Assembly: GCA_048013815.1 (NCBI GenBank)
Contig: CM106586.1
Location: 18,972,001 to 19,036,000 of the forward strand
Direction of reading: 5' to 3'
DNA length: 64,000 nucleotides
Source of the DNA: Setoptus koraiensis
Taxonomy: Eukaryota; Arthropoda
Position numbers and translations under genes: made by a program. Below, in pieces: positions 37,453 to 48,673 of this stretch. Numbering within the stretch: the first letter of the stretch is position 1; each line of letters opens with the position of its first letter. Under the pieces are notes generated by a model. That model worked only from the letters and a program-made list of their open reading frames with translations. It had not been told where the DNA came from and ran no database searches.

Positions 37453-38614
37453 ACAGCGAATTTGACGAATTTGAGGGACAAACTGTGAGATTCAAGCCAG
37501 AATCCATAGACAACCTGGTGAAATTGACCAAATTCAACAAGCGCGAACTCAAGCTCATGTATCGCGGCTTCAAACAGGTGAGTATACAATATTCAATATT
37601 CGTCTCGATTGCAATCGTCCAGCACACACAAAGTATCCGTCGCCACAATCATGTTCACACAATGACACACAATCGCCTCCAATCTATCATATCGCCCATA
37701 TTTGGCCCCCTTTCAGCTCTGTCCGTCTGGCGTGGTAAAAGAGGACAAATTCAAATTAATATACGCGCAATTTTTCCCTCGTGGCGCCGAAACAAATCAT
37801 TATGCGCGATTTGTGTTCAATACGTTCGATGTACAACGCAAACAAGAGATCACATTCACCGTAAGTTGACATTCACACAATTGTCAAATAAAATTTTAGG
37901 CGCCTCAAACTGTCTTAACTGCTGGTTTCAACTGAACTGCCAATTTCATTTTAATTTGTATTCTACATCACCCACACCCTGCCAACAACCTCTAATTCCG
38001 GTGTCGCTGTTGATAACAATATTCGGCTAAACCGTTTAGGATTTTGTGATCGGTTTATCGGTGCTCACCAGGGGCACTATTGAAGAAAGGCTCAGGTGGA
38101 TATTCACTCTGTACGATATAAACGGCGACGGAGTCATAACTAAAGACGAACTCAGCAAAATAGTCTGCTCCATATATGATCTCATGGGCAAGCTCGTGGA
38201 TCAGCCATCCGACGAGATAACGGCGAGAGAACAGACGGATCGTTTGTTCAAGGTGAGTCTTAATTATTTAACTTATAGCCTCCAAATTGATTTATTGTCA
38301 CAAGCATCACGCTATAATTGTGATACCCATGTTTTATCCTATTGTTCCTACTATTTGCAGAAATTCGATCTAAATTGTGATGGCATAATAACATTGGATG
38401 AATTTCTTGAGTCATGTCATAACGTAAGTCAGCTTTCAAATCACACATACACATCTTTTCTTGAAAGATTCTTCACCACTAATGACCCATTTCGTTTGTC
38501 TCTGTTCTCTCCGCTGCTTCACTTACCTGTTGTCTTTTACACATTAACAACATTTCAATCATTCAGGATGAAAATATAATCAAATCCATATCCGTTTTCA
38601 ATACTGTCCTCTAA
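37453..38614 (+). CDS. KChIP-like EF-hand Ca2+ sensor, exons 2-6
   Basis: Five exons with consensus sites: 37453-37577, 37717-37860, 38040-38252, 38361-38423 and 38567-38614. Joined to 19263-19773 the protein is 367 aa, against about 220-250 for vertebrate KChIPs, which bind Kv4 channel N-termini and change current density and gating. The core reads KFNKRELKLMYRGFKQ-LCPSG, then LSVLTRGTIEERLRW, and ends DENIIKSISVFNTVL (KChIP DENIMRSMQLFENVI). EF-hand 1 is of the degenerate CPSG type usual in the family. EF-hand 2 (FDVQRKQEITFT) lacks most Ca2+ ligands that KChIPs keep. EF-hand 3 (DINGDGVITKDE) and EF-hand 4 (DLNCDGIITLDE) are canonical. An ATG at 37380 is open into exon 2 and could give a short alternative N-terminus. 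Next gene is convergent. Confidence 0.92.
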
Positions 38615-39541
38615 ACAAGATAAATACAACATTCGGAACAACAATTATAAGAGACCATCATTCGCGGTCAATTCAACAAGGCCCAATGAATACAATTGAC
38701 TCAAACAATCAACATTATTTTTTACATTTAGTTGTTCACAACACACACCGAACCGATTGTAACAAATTGAACAGCTAGGAGAAAAACATCATTGCATTCG
38801 AATTCAACTAAATGCAATGATTCTCTCTTTATCACCCACAGACTTGAGTAAGTCCATTAATTAAAGTACACTACTACTACACGAATATCCGGTATATTCA
38901 ACCACGGTAAGGCCAACCAATGATCGTTAAGAACAACTAGTCGCACAATGTAAAATCACGTACTAAAATCTCATACAGTAAATGTTAAATACATAGTTGT
39001 TGATCATGAATAAAATGAATATTTAAAAAAAACAGACATTCCTCGTTCACGTTCTCGCTTATCTGAATCTATATGGAAAAATCAAAGAATCTTCAAATTT
39101 TAGTAGGGCGAGCTAATACTCCCTGCAGCAACAAGTTGCCTCAAATAGGCTCAGTTGCATGAGTCGTCGTGTTACTGAGAGAAAGCGTGAGAAATGTGAG
39201 GATCTATTGATATTATTGCGTCATCGTTAGTATTATCAACTTGTGATACTTCATCATCTGGGGAGGAACACATTCAATAGACTTGATGGATCACATGAAA
39301 TATCTAATTGGTATGTTCATCTTCCTAAGGAAAACAATGTCAATGTGATGATGAACTTGAGGACAAACTTTTTTTCGGACTCGGGTGATGATTCATGAAT
39401 GTGAATATCGATTGATGGCCTTGAAGGAAGGCAAACTGGCGAGCCACTGAAACAATCAACATCTTTATCCTCCGCTTGCAAGTAGCTATGAAACGGAAGA
39501 GAGCTCCTTGTCAATCCGTCGGCTCTCATTGAAATAGAGCT
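38615..39541. other. convergent spacer between KChIP-like and NAXE genes
   Basis: 3' UTR sequence of two genes facing each other. A plus-strand AATAAA at about 39008-39013 fits the KChIP end. No other gene is seen; a 70-codon minus frame just past the NAXE stop has no recognisable features. Confidence 0.7.
39008..39013 (+). terminator. poly(A) signal AATAAA for the KChIP-like gene
   Basis: AATAAA in an AT-rich context about 395 bp after the stop codon, before the convergent NAXE gene. Confidence 0.5.
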
Positions 39542-40598
39542 CTATAAATCTTGATTGATCCAATCATTGAAGTCTACTCTAGAACTTAACAATGTCATTT
39601 GTTCTGTTCCATGGAATGGGGGCAAGTTCAATTTGTATTTTTTTTCAATTTCAGGCGGACAAAATCTACCTCCTAGATAGTGGAATCTGCCCTTGAAATA
39701 ACGCGCACACAACTTGGGCGCCGTCAGACTAATCAAACAATCTGGCTCCAGTACGGGGATTCTTAATTCTTCTGATTGACTTTCCTGTTGCTCGTCAATT
39801 TGTGTCGGTCCTGTCTCAACTGACCATCCTGAGGGTATGTCAACACTGATAATAGGGGTGTTATATCTTTTGTTAACGTGATGGATATCGTTCAACAATT
39901 TCGCCAATTGTATATTCCGATTCGGTGGCTTATATGAGAAACCAAATATTGCATCGACGATGAGATCAATTTTTCCATCGATTTTATTGTCTCCATAAAT
40001 CAACTGTTCGGGCACTGAGTCTAGTATGTCAATTCCAAAACCTTTGCACTGGTTGGCCAGTTTACTCATGGTTTGCTTTGGATAAATGACCAGAGGATCG
40101 AAACCAAAAGTGTGCAAATGTCTGGCACAAACAAGACCATCGCCACCGTTATTACCCGGTCCACAACAAATAATGATCCTCCTGAACTTTCTGTGTGGAT
40201 AGGTCTTTTTTATGGCGCAAGCAACACTGTAACCGGCCAATTCCATCAATTGATCCACGCTAAATTCATACCGTGTGAAGAGCTCTTGGTCCAGTTCGAT
40301 GGCCTCCTTCTGGCTGGCGTGAGGGGATGATTAATGAAAAGATGATTAGCTCTACTTGCACTACCAACCTGGCCCAAGCGCCAACCGTCCTAAGACAGCG
40401 TCCATCTCGAGTGCTGACTGAGAAGACTCACCTGAGAAGCTTCACCTCTGTTCCATGGCTTGATGTCATGCTTGCTGTTGCGGCGGCGATCCGAGGCCTC
40501 AAAGATGAAATTGTTGGCAATTTATTTTTGTGGACAATTGTTGAGCTAGAAATAATACGGCTGGACCGACAAACGTCAGACAGAAGCGACCTGATCAT
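39542..40598 (-). CDS. NAXE: NAD(P)H-hydrate epimerase
   Basis: Two exons: 40598-40432 and 40313-39542, joined in phase 2, 312 aa. The enzyme interconverts R and S forms of damaged hydrated NAD(P)H so that NAXD dehydratase can repair it. I start at the ATG giving MIRSLLSDVCRSSR: it is the first ATG in the frame, and the Arg/Ser-rich N-terminus fits a mitochondrial presequence as in human NAXE. The join reads VKLL-S-QKEAIELDQELF (human VKYLSQEEAQAVDQELF). Signature motifs are FSVDQLMELAGYS, CGPGNNGGDGLVCARHL, VDAIFGFSY, SVDIPSGWSVE, LISLTAPK and YLGGRFCPP. A 15-residue Glu/Gln/Ser-rich insertion (near DEQQESQSEE) lies before PDCLISLTAPK. Nothing suggests decay. Confidence 0.95.
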
Positions 40599-40661
40599 GA
40601 ATTTCGACACTGCTTCAACCAATTGAATGAGTGCTTGACATATTTCAACAAATGCAACCAA

Positions 40662-43600
40662 TATTTGACACTATTGTGTTGAATATGTGTATCGATGGAT
40701 AAAATGCCAGCCGTTGGCTTTAATTAGGGGTTTAGACCAGAGGTTGGGCAACATAAATCTGTATTTTTCTCGGATGCATTGTTTACCGTGGCTCACATGT
40801 TACTAACATGATGCTGAACATGAGAGCAGAAATTAGTTTCGGGAACGACCACCAAGCGGCGCGGCGCCTGTTTTTCACCGGTGGCGCCACCAATCGAACA
40901 ACAATCAGCCGGTCCCCTCCCAAAAGAGGAGGCACCACAGACTCACCTCTTGGGCCGACATTCTTGGCCCTAAAATGGTGCTTAGAATTTGCATTTTATT
41001 TGATTATGCAAATAGCGAGAATTTGCCGCGAGAGACCGAGCCGAGAGAGATTCGGCAACTCAGATTGAAAAGTCCTCGACAGGAAGCCTTTCAATCTCTC
41101 AGCGCGAGTTTCTCGGTCACTTTTGTGAGCCCTCAGCTCAATAACAAAGTGAGATTCTCCTATGAGTTGGAACCTCTTCCTCTCCACTCTTACCATACGA
41201 TAATAAGAGAAATTACCACAAGATTCTCGTCTGGCTGACGAAAAGAGTCGGAACGAAATTTGATCTTATTTCATTTTGTTCATTTCTGCCTCCCTAGAAC
41301 TTGTGCGTCTCTTTCAAAATCTCCCTAACCCTCGCACACACCGGCTGATCCACCTTGAGAAGACCACGACGAAGAATGTCACAGCTTATTTTCACAGGGC
41401 GGTTTCTCTTCGGTGGCCACAGCGAGACGAGGGGAAATTTCTATCAACTTTACAGAAAGTTTTCCAGACCAAAACTCGAGACGCGAAAGAGAGAATGAGC
41501 GAAGATGCGACCTGAAAGTGCAGCAACAGAGTACCCATGCGCAAGAGATTAGTGACCCATCAGAAGGTTGACAAAGTTTTGCTGATCTGGGCATTCGTCT
41601 CTCCAAAACGGCCCATCAGCTGGACATACATCCCATACAGTTTTAGTTTGCTACTTGGTAACTTGAATTTGACCATCTGAATAAGATGCCTGATGACATA
41701 TCGCGACAAATGTGAGACACAAAATACATATGCTGCGATTAGTGATCGGCCTCTCTTCTGGGGGAGCTGGGCTTGGAGTGCCGCGAACGCCATCAAGCAC
41801 CATAAATATTGATAAGTTTCAGCGGTTGTTGTGTGAATACTCAAGGTAATTTTAAGATCACTATCATAGTGACACTATGGCTCGTCTTGAAATGACCTCA
41901 AATGGTAGTTCACACAAACGCAAGTTGTGGTCCACCGCCAAAGTAATGACCGTGCTCTAGCCAGCCTGATATGGCAAGTAATGCATGTATTATATTTCAC
42001 GCCAGACAATCGATAATTTATTTCCATATTTTTTTCCATTGTAGAGTTTATCTGTCTTAAAAGAGACTGTCGTTGGTGAAAGTGCTGATATAGACAGAAT
42101 TCAAATCTGTTCAGATTATCTCCAGACAATTGCCAGACGATTCGTGACTTTGATGCCCCATACAATTCATGTGGTTGTCGTTGCGCAACGTTGCGGTTGT
42201 TGTGGCTGCCGCTGCTACTATTAATTAGTATTGATTATTATTATTAGGTTAACTAAACTCTAGCATCCCTATATAGCGGCTATAATGGCGACAGCACTCA
42301 GGACAACAGCGGCCAACGACCATGAGAGTCTACGGTAGAATGGTGTGAAAATGGAATGACTGCTGACTATCAGCACTGATCAGAGATGTTACTGATTCAG
42401 TCCAGTTGTTGTTCACTTTATATGAAGTATTTCGAACTATACTGGCACAATTCTGTGGATATCGCCTACGGATCGTTTATTGTCGGCCATCAAGTGCACA
42501 ATTTCGGTGAATGCTGATTGTCTAGTGATTGTCCAATTACAAAATTATATAACCTACAAACAAATAAAATTGATTTGGAAGCAACCTGCGACCGTAAATC
42601 AATGAGTGCTTGAGCATACGATATTTTTCATTTGTAGATCAATTCCATATCAGTGATCAGTGTGAGTTGCATGGGCTCATGAACAACTGCGACGGAAATG
42701 TCTGGCTCTGGCATCAGCTAAATTTGATTTGACGTCAATCGATCGCTGCGAGTCTTGTTATTAGCGTTTGGCCCAACAATCTGATTAACGCGGGCCCGAG
42801 TGTGTGTGTGTGTGTGTGATATAAGACAAACAAATAATAGTAAAGAGTAGCCGGTAGTGATGGCGATAGTGGCGTTGTAGAATAATTTGATGGAACTGGT
42901 CATATGAAAGAATTCTGCCACACGCAATGGCTCGCTTGTATGGGTACATGAGTTTATAATGCGGCCAACTTTTGCCCACCATACATACATACATACATAC
43001 ATACATACACCGGCGGTTATATATCGACAATGAATCAGATGGACTTCAGACATGTAATACAGCTAGACAGAAAGAAATTACTCACGCAATATTTAACCAT
43101 GATTATGTAGCCAAGTAACAAGTCAACCTAGATGAGACACCCAATCAACTGAGAGTTGTGATTTTTTGCTGCTTGCTTGCTTGCTTTATTTATTTTGGCC
43201 TAGTCTCTTGGCCACATTCACAGACAACAAAGCTTTCAGATTGACACTACTCGGATATAGCTGGCCAACAACATCACTGCTACGTGTATCATTACTGAAA
43301 TTCATGTATGTACCCAGGTAGTAACCATATACCAACATATAACCATTGCCACTAGTATGTATGTGGCAGCCATGATTGTGCGAGCGACATTGCACGGAGC
43401 TATATGATTTTGTATATGTGTTCATAGCCAATACACACAAACACTAATGAATTGGGAGCAAGGTGAAAGCAGTGTGCCCGATTGCATTATCATTATTACT
43501 ATTATTATCCGAGTAAAAAGTATGTTATCGTCATCATCGCCATCGTCAATTTCTGTTATAGCATGAATGTTAGCGAAATTTTAGACTCCATCATCCAGCA

Positions 43601-45019
43601 TCATTATCGTCATCGCTAAATTGTGCCCCATTCCGTGTCGATTTATTTATGTTGGCCTCTCTATGGCAGTGTGGCTCTACGGCCCTATGGCTGCTCTCCA
43701 TCTATCTGCCGCTGGCCATCTAGTTTAGCCCACATATCGGCTGGCCATACATGCAACAACAACAAAAACTCGTGCCATAACATGATTACCAAGCCTCGTG
43801 TCGCCAGCTACGTGCACCATACATACAGGTATATATATGGTGGTCATCTAGTGGAAGACTATGGGAGTTGGTCTTGTGGCTACTACCACAATCACTATAA
43901 ACAAACTAGTTAGAGCGGGCCTCAAAGTCATCATTGGGCGTGGTTACTTTGTATATTGCTAGATAGGGAACAAGAATATTATAGCGACAACAACAACAAT
44001 GATGACGACTTCCCTCTCGCTGTCCCTCATTCTCCTTTGCTCCATTGACCAATTTCATGATTGTGCCATATAAACATAGAATTATCCAGCAAACACACAC
44101 ACACACACACACACTCACGCGCGACGCGTATAAACGAAAATATTGAGATACCCATCGGATATTCTAGGTAGGTACTTGTAGATGGGGCGCATATTGGTAG
44201 TTGATTGTTAGGTGCATTAGGCATTAAATGGTGCGCATCGCTATTGTTACACTGGTCGTTACACTAGTCCCCTAGCACTGTTACGTAACAGCGAATGGCC
44301 GCCTAGTCTAGTATTAGTCGCCGTAGTTATTTCGACATAATCACAACTAGAAAAACAGGAAGCGGAAAAGAAATACGTACAGTGCAACAACAAAGACGAG
44401 CTTCTAATTAAGCATTGAGCTCGATAGAACGAGCACTACTATTGAATTAGGTAAACCCTATTTCTGAGAATAACAAGATGAGGTGTAGTTTTGAAGCGTA
44501 ACAAGCTCGCAAGATCATCAATCGTCCTCATGTGAATGCAAATCCACAACACAACTCGAGATATCATAATAATTCCAGCTGTTCGTGCAAGTTATAAAAC
44601 GTGAATTAGTTTGTTCGCTCAGCTAGAGTTATTTATGATCATCAGACCCATCTCCGAATGTGCGATTGCGTTTTGTTTGTTTCATCAGCAGTCGTCAGAA
44701 TTAGCTAGAAAACTTTCCAGACAGATCATCCAGCCAACAATTGCCAAGATGCGAAAAAGTGCAAAAGTCTCAGGCAAACTATTGGACAAGTTTTCGCGTG
44801 GTTAACTGCGCCGAGTTAGCGTGAAATCTTGCAATCATTGCGCCCTCTTTCGCACGAGAGCGCAAACAAGAGATAAACATGTGCGATTTCGCAATGAGAA
44901 AAAGCACATGTTTTGTTTCTGAAATAGACCGTTGAATTCTTCAGGCAGGAAACGCTCGTTTATTATTAACTAATTGTTGCAATTATCCAGTTAATTTTAT
45001 CATCGGCCACAATCAGAAA
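40662..45019. other. intergenic region without recognised genes
   Basis: Short frames at 40808-41238 (+) and 42165-41379 (-) show no known motif or consistent splice structure. Present are an imperfect inverted repeat near 41067-41100 (AGATTGAAA and TTTCAATCT), a TG run at 42799-42818, (CATA)n at 42982-43008, CTTG repeats near 43171 and a CA run at 44094-44114. The WDR74 promoter should be at the right end. Confidence 0.5.
42982..43008. repeat. tetranucleotide microsatellite (CATA)n
   Basis: Six to seven perfect CATA copies. Confidence 0.9.
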
Positions 45020-46078
45020 ATGGACTCTTTACTTGTGGGCGATCATTTGGGACAACTCAAGAGGGTCGATTTAAAAGGAGAGAAGAGGGTCGATATAGCA
45101 GGCACCGGCGACCCCGTTGTAACCATAGCCCCAATGTTAGATGATGATGGCAAATATTTGATTGCTACAGAAAAGAAATTCATTTATGTTTATGATGGCC
45201 CCAGCGGCAAACACACATCCATGGAACGCGACGATAAACTTGCCCTCTGCAAGGCACTACCACTAACGCCCGATAAAATATTAATGTTTCACGAAAAACA
45301 GGTGAACCTCTTCGACACCACCTCTATGACAAGCGAACCTGGTTACCTGTCCTTGGGCAAACCGGCCGGCAATATTCTCATCAAGAACGCCTCTATTATG
45401 GGTGACAATGTGGCTGTTGTCGGCAAAAATGTGCCTCTGAGAGTATTTGATATTCAAACGAAACAAAGAATATTCACAGCTAACCCGCCCGAAAAAGACT
45501 ATTTGGGGATCAGCCCAGATATTTATGTTACCGGCCTCGATTGGTTGGGCGCAAACACGTCAGGCCCAGTTAAAATAGTGACCTGTTCAAAGTCTGACTC
45601 CATTATACGTGTCTATGACACTAAATCAAATCCCAAACCGGTGCTCACCGTCGATCTATCAGATCAGACATTCAACGAGTATGCGGATACACCTAAATTT
45701 ACCACAATTACCGCGAGCAGGGTCCGGAATACTTCAAATCAAGCTGTCATAGTCGGATCAACCGTGGGACATATGATAGGGGTAGACTTGCGTTTTGCAC
45801 CTAGTAAAAATAAGAAAAAATCAAAAAATCACAAGCGTTTAGGTAATTTGAAAGGTTCCAGAGGTGGCTCTATCACAGACATTAAATTCGTAGCGGAGGA
45901 TGATTGTGTCAATAAGATTGTTAGCTGTTCTCTCGATCGCTATCTTAGGATACATAACTTTACTAAATCTAGTATGGCTTTCGCTTCGCGTAATTTAGAA
46001 AATAAAGTCTATATGACCACAAAGCCAACATGTTGTTATGTAATTTACAAGGACCCGGACTGTGAAGAGATCGGCTGA
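45020..46078 (+). CDS. WDR74: WDR74/Nsa1-like ribosome-biogenesis protein
   Basis: A single uninterrupted exon, 352 aa, with the ATG in a favourable context (AAAATGG). WDR74 (yeast Nsa1) is a nucleolar WD40 propeller that acts in pre-60S ribosome maturation. Diagnostic stretches are SIIRVYDTKSNPKPVL, QAVIVGSTVGHMIGVDLR, a basic KNKKKSKNHKRLGNLKGS segment, and CSLDRYLRIHNF followed by LENKVYMTTKPTCCYVI, matching vertebrate WDR74 (CGLDRVLRIHRI, LEHKVYLKSQLNCLLLS). It ends soon after the last blade and lacks the longer basic C-terminal tail of the human protein. AATAAA follows 37 bp after the stop. The lack of introns may be lineage-specific loss. Confidence 0.9.
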   Translation: MDSLLVGDHLGQLKRVDLKGEKRVDIAGTGDPVVTIAPMLDDDGKYLIATEKKFIYVYDGPSGKHTSMERDDKLALCKALPLTPDKILMFHEKQVNLFDTTSMTSEPGYLSLGKPAGNILIKNASIMGDNVAVVGKNVPLRVFDIQTKQRIFTANPPEKDYLGISPDIYVTGLDWLGANTSGPVKIVTCSKSDSIIRVYDTKSNPKPVLTVDLSDQTFNEYADTPKFTTITASRVRNTSNQAVIVGSTVGHMIGVDLRFAPSKNKKKSKNHKRLGNLKGSRGGSITDIKFVAEDDCVNKIVSCSLDRYLRIHNFTKSSMAFASRNLENKVYMTTKPTCCYVIYKDPDCEEIG

Positions 46079-47156
46079 ACGTCACAATGTTGTTAAAAAG
46101 AAACAAGACAAATGAATAAACGAAAATGTACATAACAGAAACTGTTGATCCATTTACCGGGATAATCTGCTCCACCAGTTGTTTACATTTTGGAAAATTG
46201 ACGATATCATGTAACTACCCATTTATTCTTGAGTGCGGTTTTATAAGATGGAAAATCTATGAAAACTCAGAATTTTGTATCGTAATCAAGTGGCACCGTT
46301 ATTTTGAAGGTTCTTGGAGTCCCGCACAGAATCATAGTGGCTCTAGTTTCAATAAATTAATAGTGCTATTTCTACTGTTTCCTTTAGAAATTTGTAGGTG
46401 AGTTTCTGCATTTAAAGTCTGCGTTTCGAACCAGTGATAACGACCGCCCCGCATCAACAGTATCGCACATGAATCTATTTGATTCGGATGGCAAAACACT
46501 TGTTAGTTTAGTATCGCTATAACAAATGGCAAGTCCTTTCGAATCCCTGTAGCTATTCGAATAATGTCTTGTTGAATAGTTACTCTAACGGCTCAAGATG
46601 CAGCGGTTTTGTTCGTTCGACACAATTTAGACTTAGCCAAATGATGTAATAATACTCACCTGTATGAGATGTAGTCAGTGCACAAATGTTATGGACAGCA
46701 GGTTGGATTAAGAACTGTTCGTTACTCAAGCAGCAAGTTCGCCAGTGAGCCTTGCTGAGTTCTTTTTAGTCCTTAATGATGATGCAGCCAGCCGCATGTA
46801 ATAACTTGTTTTGTGTATGATAGCGCCTACGTCTTGACCGAGTTATGTAGACACACAAACAAGTTATATATAAATTAAACTTATAGCTGACCAAGAAAGA
46901 GTTGCATTGCTTGTATTTGTGTGTGAGTGTGTGTTGTTGCGTAATATTTGGCCAGTTTGCAGGAATCAATTTGAGGTCAGAAGAAGGAGTTTACAATAAC
47001 GAGTGCGAAGAAGTGCGTCATCCGGAACACTATGATCAACTCTGCAGAGGCTCTCAGTTTACTCAACGATGAGGTCATGATACTTAGAGGTCTACACGAT
47101 CAATAGTGCAAGCCTTCAGGAAACCAAGTGCCAAAAGAGGTAAATGGAAGACCCAA
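46079..47156. other. intergenic region between WDR74 and the DUF2236 gene
   Basis: AATAAA at 46115-46120 fits the WDR74 transcript end. An acceptor-like TTTGCAG|GAATC at about 46965 may end a 5' UTR intron of the next gene. Stops precede the chosen start codon. No further gene seen. Confidence 0.55.
46115..46120 (+). terminator. poly(A) signal AATAAA for WDR74
   Basis: AATAAA 37 bp after the stop codon. Confidence 0.7.
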
Positions 47157-48398
47157 ATGGAGGAAAAAGTGCCTCAAAGAATAGTCAATATGGATCAGCT
47201 CGGCCTCATGAATTTAGATCTGAACGCAAACGAAAAATCCAATTGTAAACTGTCACCGTCACAAGATAACATAACGCCAAGTGATGATAAAGTTTTAATT
47301 GAAGATTATGCCGACTATGTGAAACAACTCAAGCATATGGGCCAGACGTTGCGATCGGACAGGAACAAGCCGCCGCTGAGCGAAAAACCAGATTGGTTTG
47401 ATGAGGAACTATTCGAGAATGCCAAATTGGTGTACGCAAACAATTTTATGGGCATAAACTTTGCTCATTTTGCCGGATTAATACTACTTGTTAGGATAGA
47501 TTCCGTGTACAAGACATTGGTGTCAACGGGAGAATCAGCGCGAGTTAGCAAATTGTTTCGGCGTTACTTTCAGACTGTGATGCATGTAAAATCGTGGTAT
47601 GAGGGCGACATATTCGATCCCAATGACAAGGCCCATCAATCTTTTTTGATAGTGCGAGGAATGCACGACAAGGCCTCAAGAAAGCTGAATGACCTGAATG
47701 AAAATGATGTTTACAGCAAAGTTACCAAGGATCAAAATGGCAACAACACATCGGCAATGCTGTCGCCGTGTAAAAATGCGAAAAATCAAGCAGACTCTGG
47801 AGTGCATATATCTGAATATGATCTAATGTTAACACAAGTGGCCTTTCTTGGATTCATTTTGACCAGACCCAACAATGTGGGACTGATAGACAGTTTCAGT
47901 AGATACGACGCCGAAAGTATGATACATTTTTGGCGAGTTATTGGCTTCTATTTGGGCACCACAAATAAATTTAATTTATGTTCCTACAATTATGACCAAG
48001 TTATAGGGCTGTGTCGGACGTTCATGGATGCCGAATATCGTAAATCGTTGGGCCTAAATCAACTGGACACATCGCCGGGCGTTATGAGCGTCAACATCAT
48101 TAGATCGATTAAATTCGTGCCAATGCTAACTGTCTATGCCATGGTCAAGTATCTGAGTGAAATACTCAACTACGAGCCAACAATGAAGGAGCTGATAATA
48201 TTGAATCAGCGTAAGACATGGTATTCGCGACTAAGCTACACCCTCATGACACTTGTTATGACGCGACTATTGGCCTACAAGCCTTTCAGATCTTTCAACA
48301 ATGGCCTCACAAGACTCAGTCTGTACTGTGTCGCCGGCTTAGAGAATTGGTTCTCAAATAGACTGGATACGAAGTACTCGACAGAGCTGAGATTGTGA
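47157..48398 (+). CDS. mpaB/rubber-oxygenase-like (DUF2236) protein
   Basis: Single exon, 413 aa from the first ATG (MEEKVPQRIV). The frame is open 17 codons further but has no upstream Met before a stop; an upstream coding exon is not excluded. The family is a helical heme-binding fold that includes bacterial latex-clearing oxygenase and fungal mpaB. Visible family features are LFENAKLVYANNFMGINFAHFAGL, RYFQTVMHVKSWYEGD, an R-x-x-H pair in LIVRGMHDKASRKL (candidate heme region), the helix SEYDLMLTQVAFLGFI, and FWRVIGFYLGTTNKFNLC. The C-terminal 90 residues contain hydrophobic helices that may associate with membrane. Substrate and even catalysis are unknown for animal members. It is convergent with the DUF19-like gene. 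Confidence 0.8.
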   Translation: MEEKVPQRIVNMDQLGLMNLDLNANEKSNCKLSPSQDNITPSDDKVLIEDYADYVKQLKHMGQTLRSDRNKPPLSEKPDWFDEELFENAKLVYANNFMGINFAHFAGLILLVRIDSVYKTLVSTGESARVSKLFRRYFQTVMHVKSWYEGDIFDPNDKAHQSFLIVRGMHDKASRKLNDLNENDVYSKVTKDQNGNNTSAMLSPCKNAKNQADSGVHISEYDLMLTQVAFLGFILTRPNNVGLIDSFSRYDAESMIHFWRVIGFYLGTTNKFNLCSYNYDQVIGLCRTFMDAEYRKSLGLNQLDTSPGVMSVNIIRSIKFVPMLTVYAMVKYLSEILNYEPTMKELIILNQRKTWYSRLSYTLMTLVMTRLLAYKPFRSFNNGLTRLSLYCVAGLENWFSNRLDTKYSTELRL

Positions 48399-48673
48399 GA
48401 TATACAAACACGAACAAGTTTGTTATTATTAATTTTTGCCGATCTATTGGTTGCAATTGCCGTCGTCTGATCAGTTTAATTGATATACCAATATCGTTAG
48501 ATTGATTGGTCTTAGGACACGAGAAACCATTTGGGCATGGCACTTCATTTCCATTGTTATTGCTGATAGATAAAAAAGATTCATCGCGAACGGTTGTCTC
48601 CTGTTTGACATGCATAATTTATTCACTATCAACTGATAATTAAAGTGCAACATTTATTTGACGACAATGACAA

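Noticed and set aside
39317-39529. 70-codon frame just after the NAXE stop
   Set aside because: Probably NAXE 3' UTR; NAXE already ends at the family's usual C-terminus (LNLPPFHGTE).
41379-42165. Minus-strand frames that might be a decayed gene
   Set aside because: Three consecutive short frames with no recognised motif and no convincing splice sites linking them.
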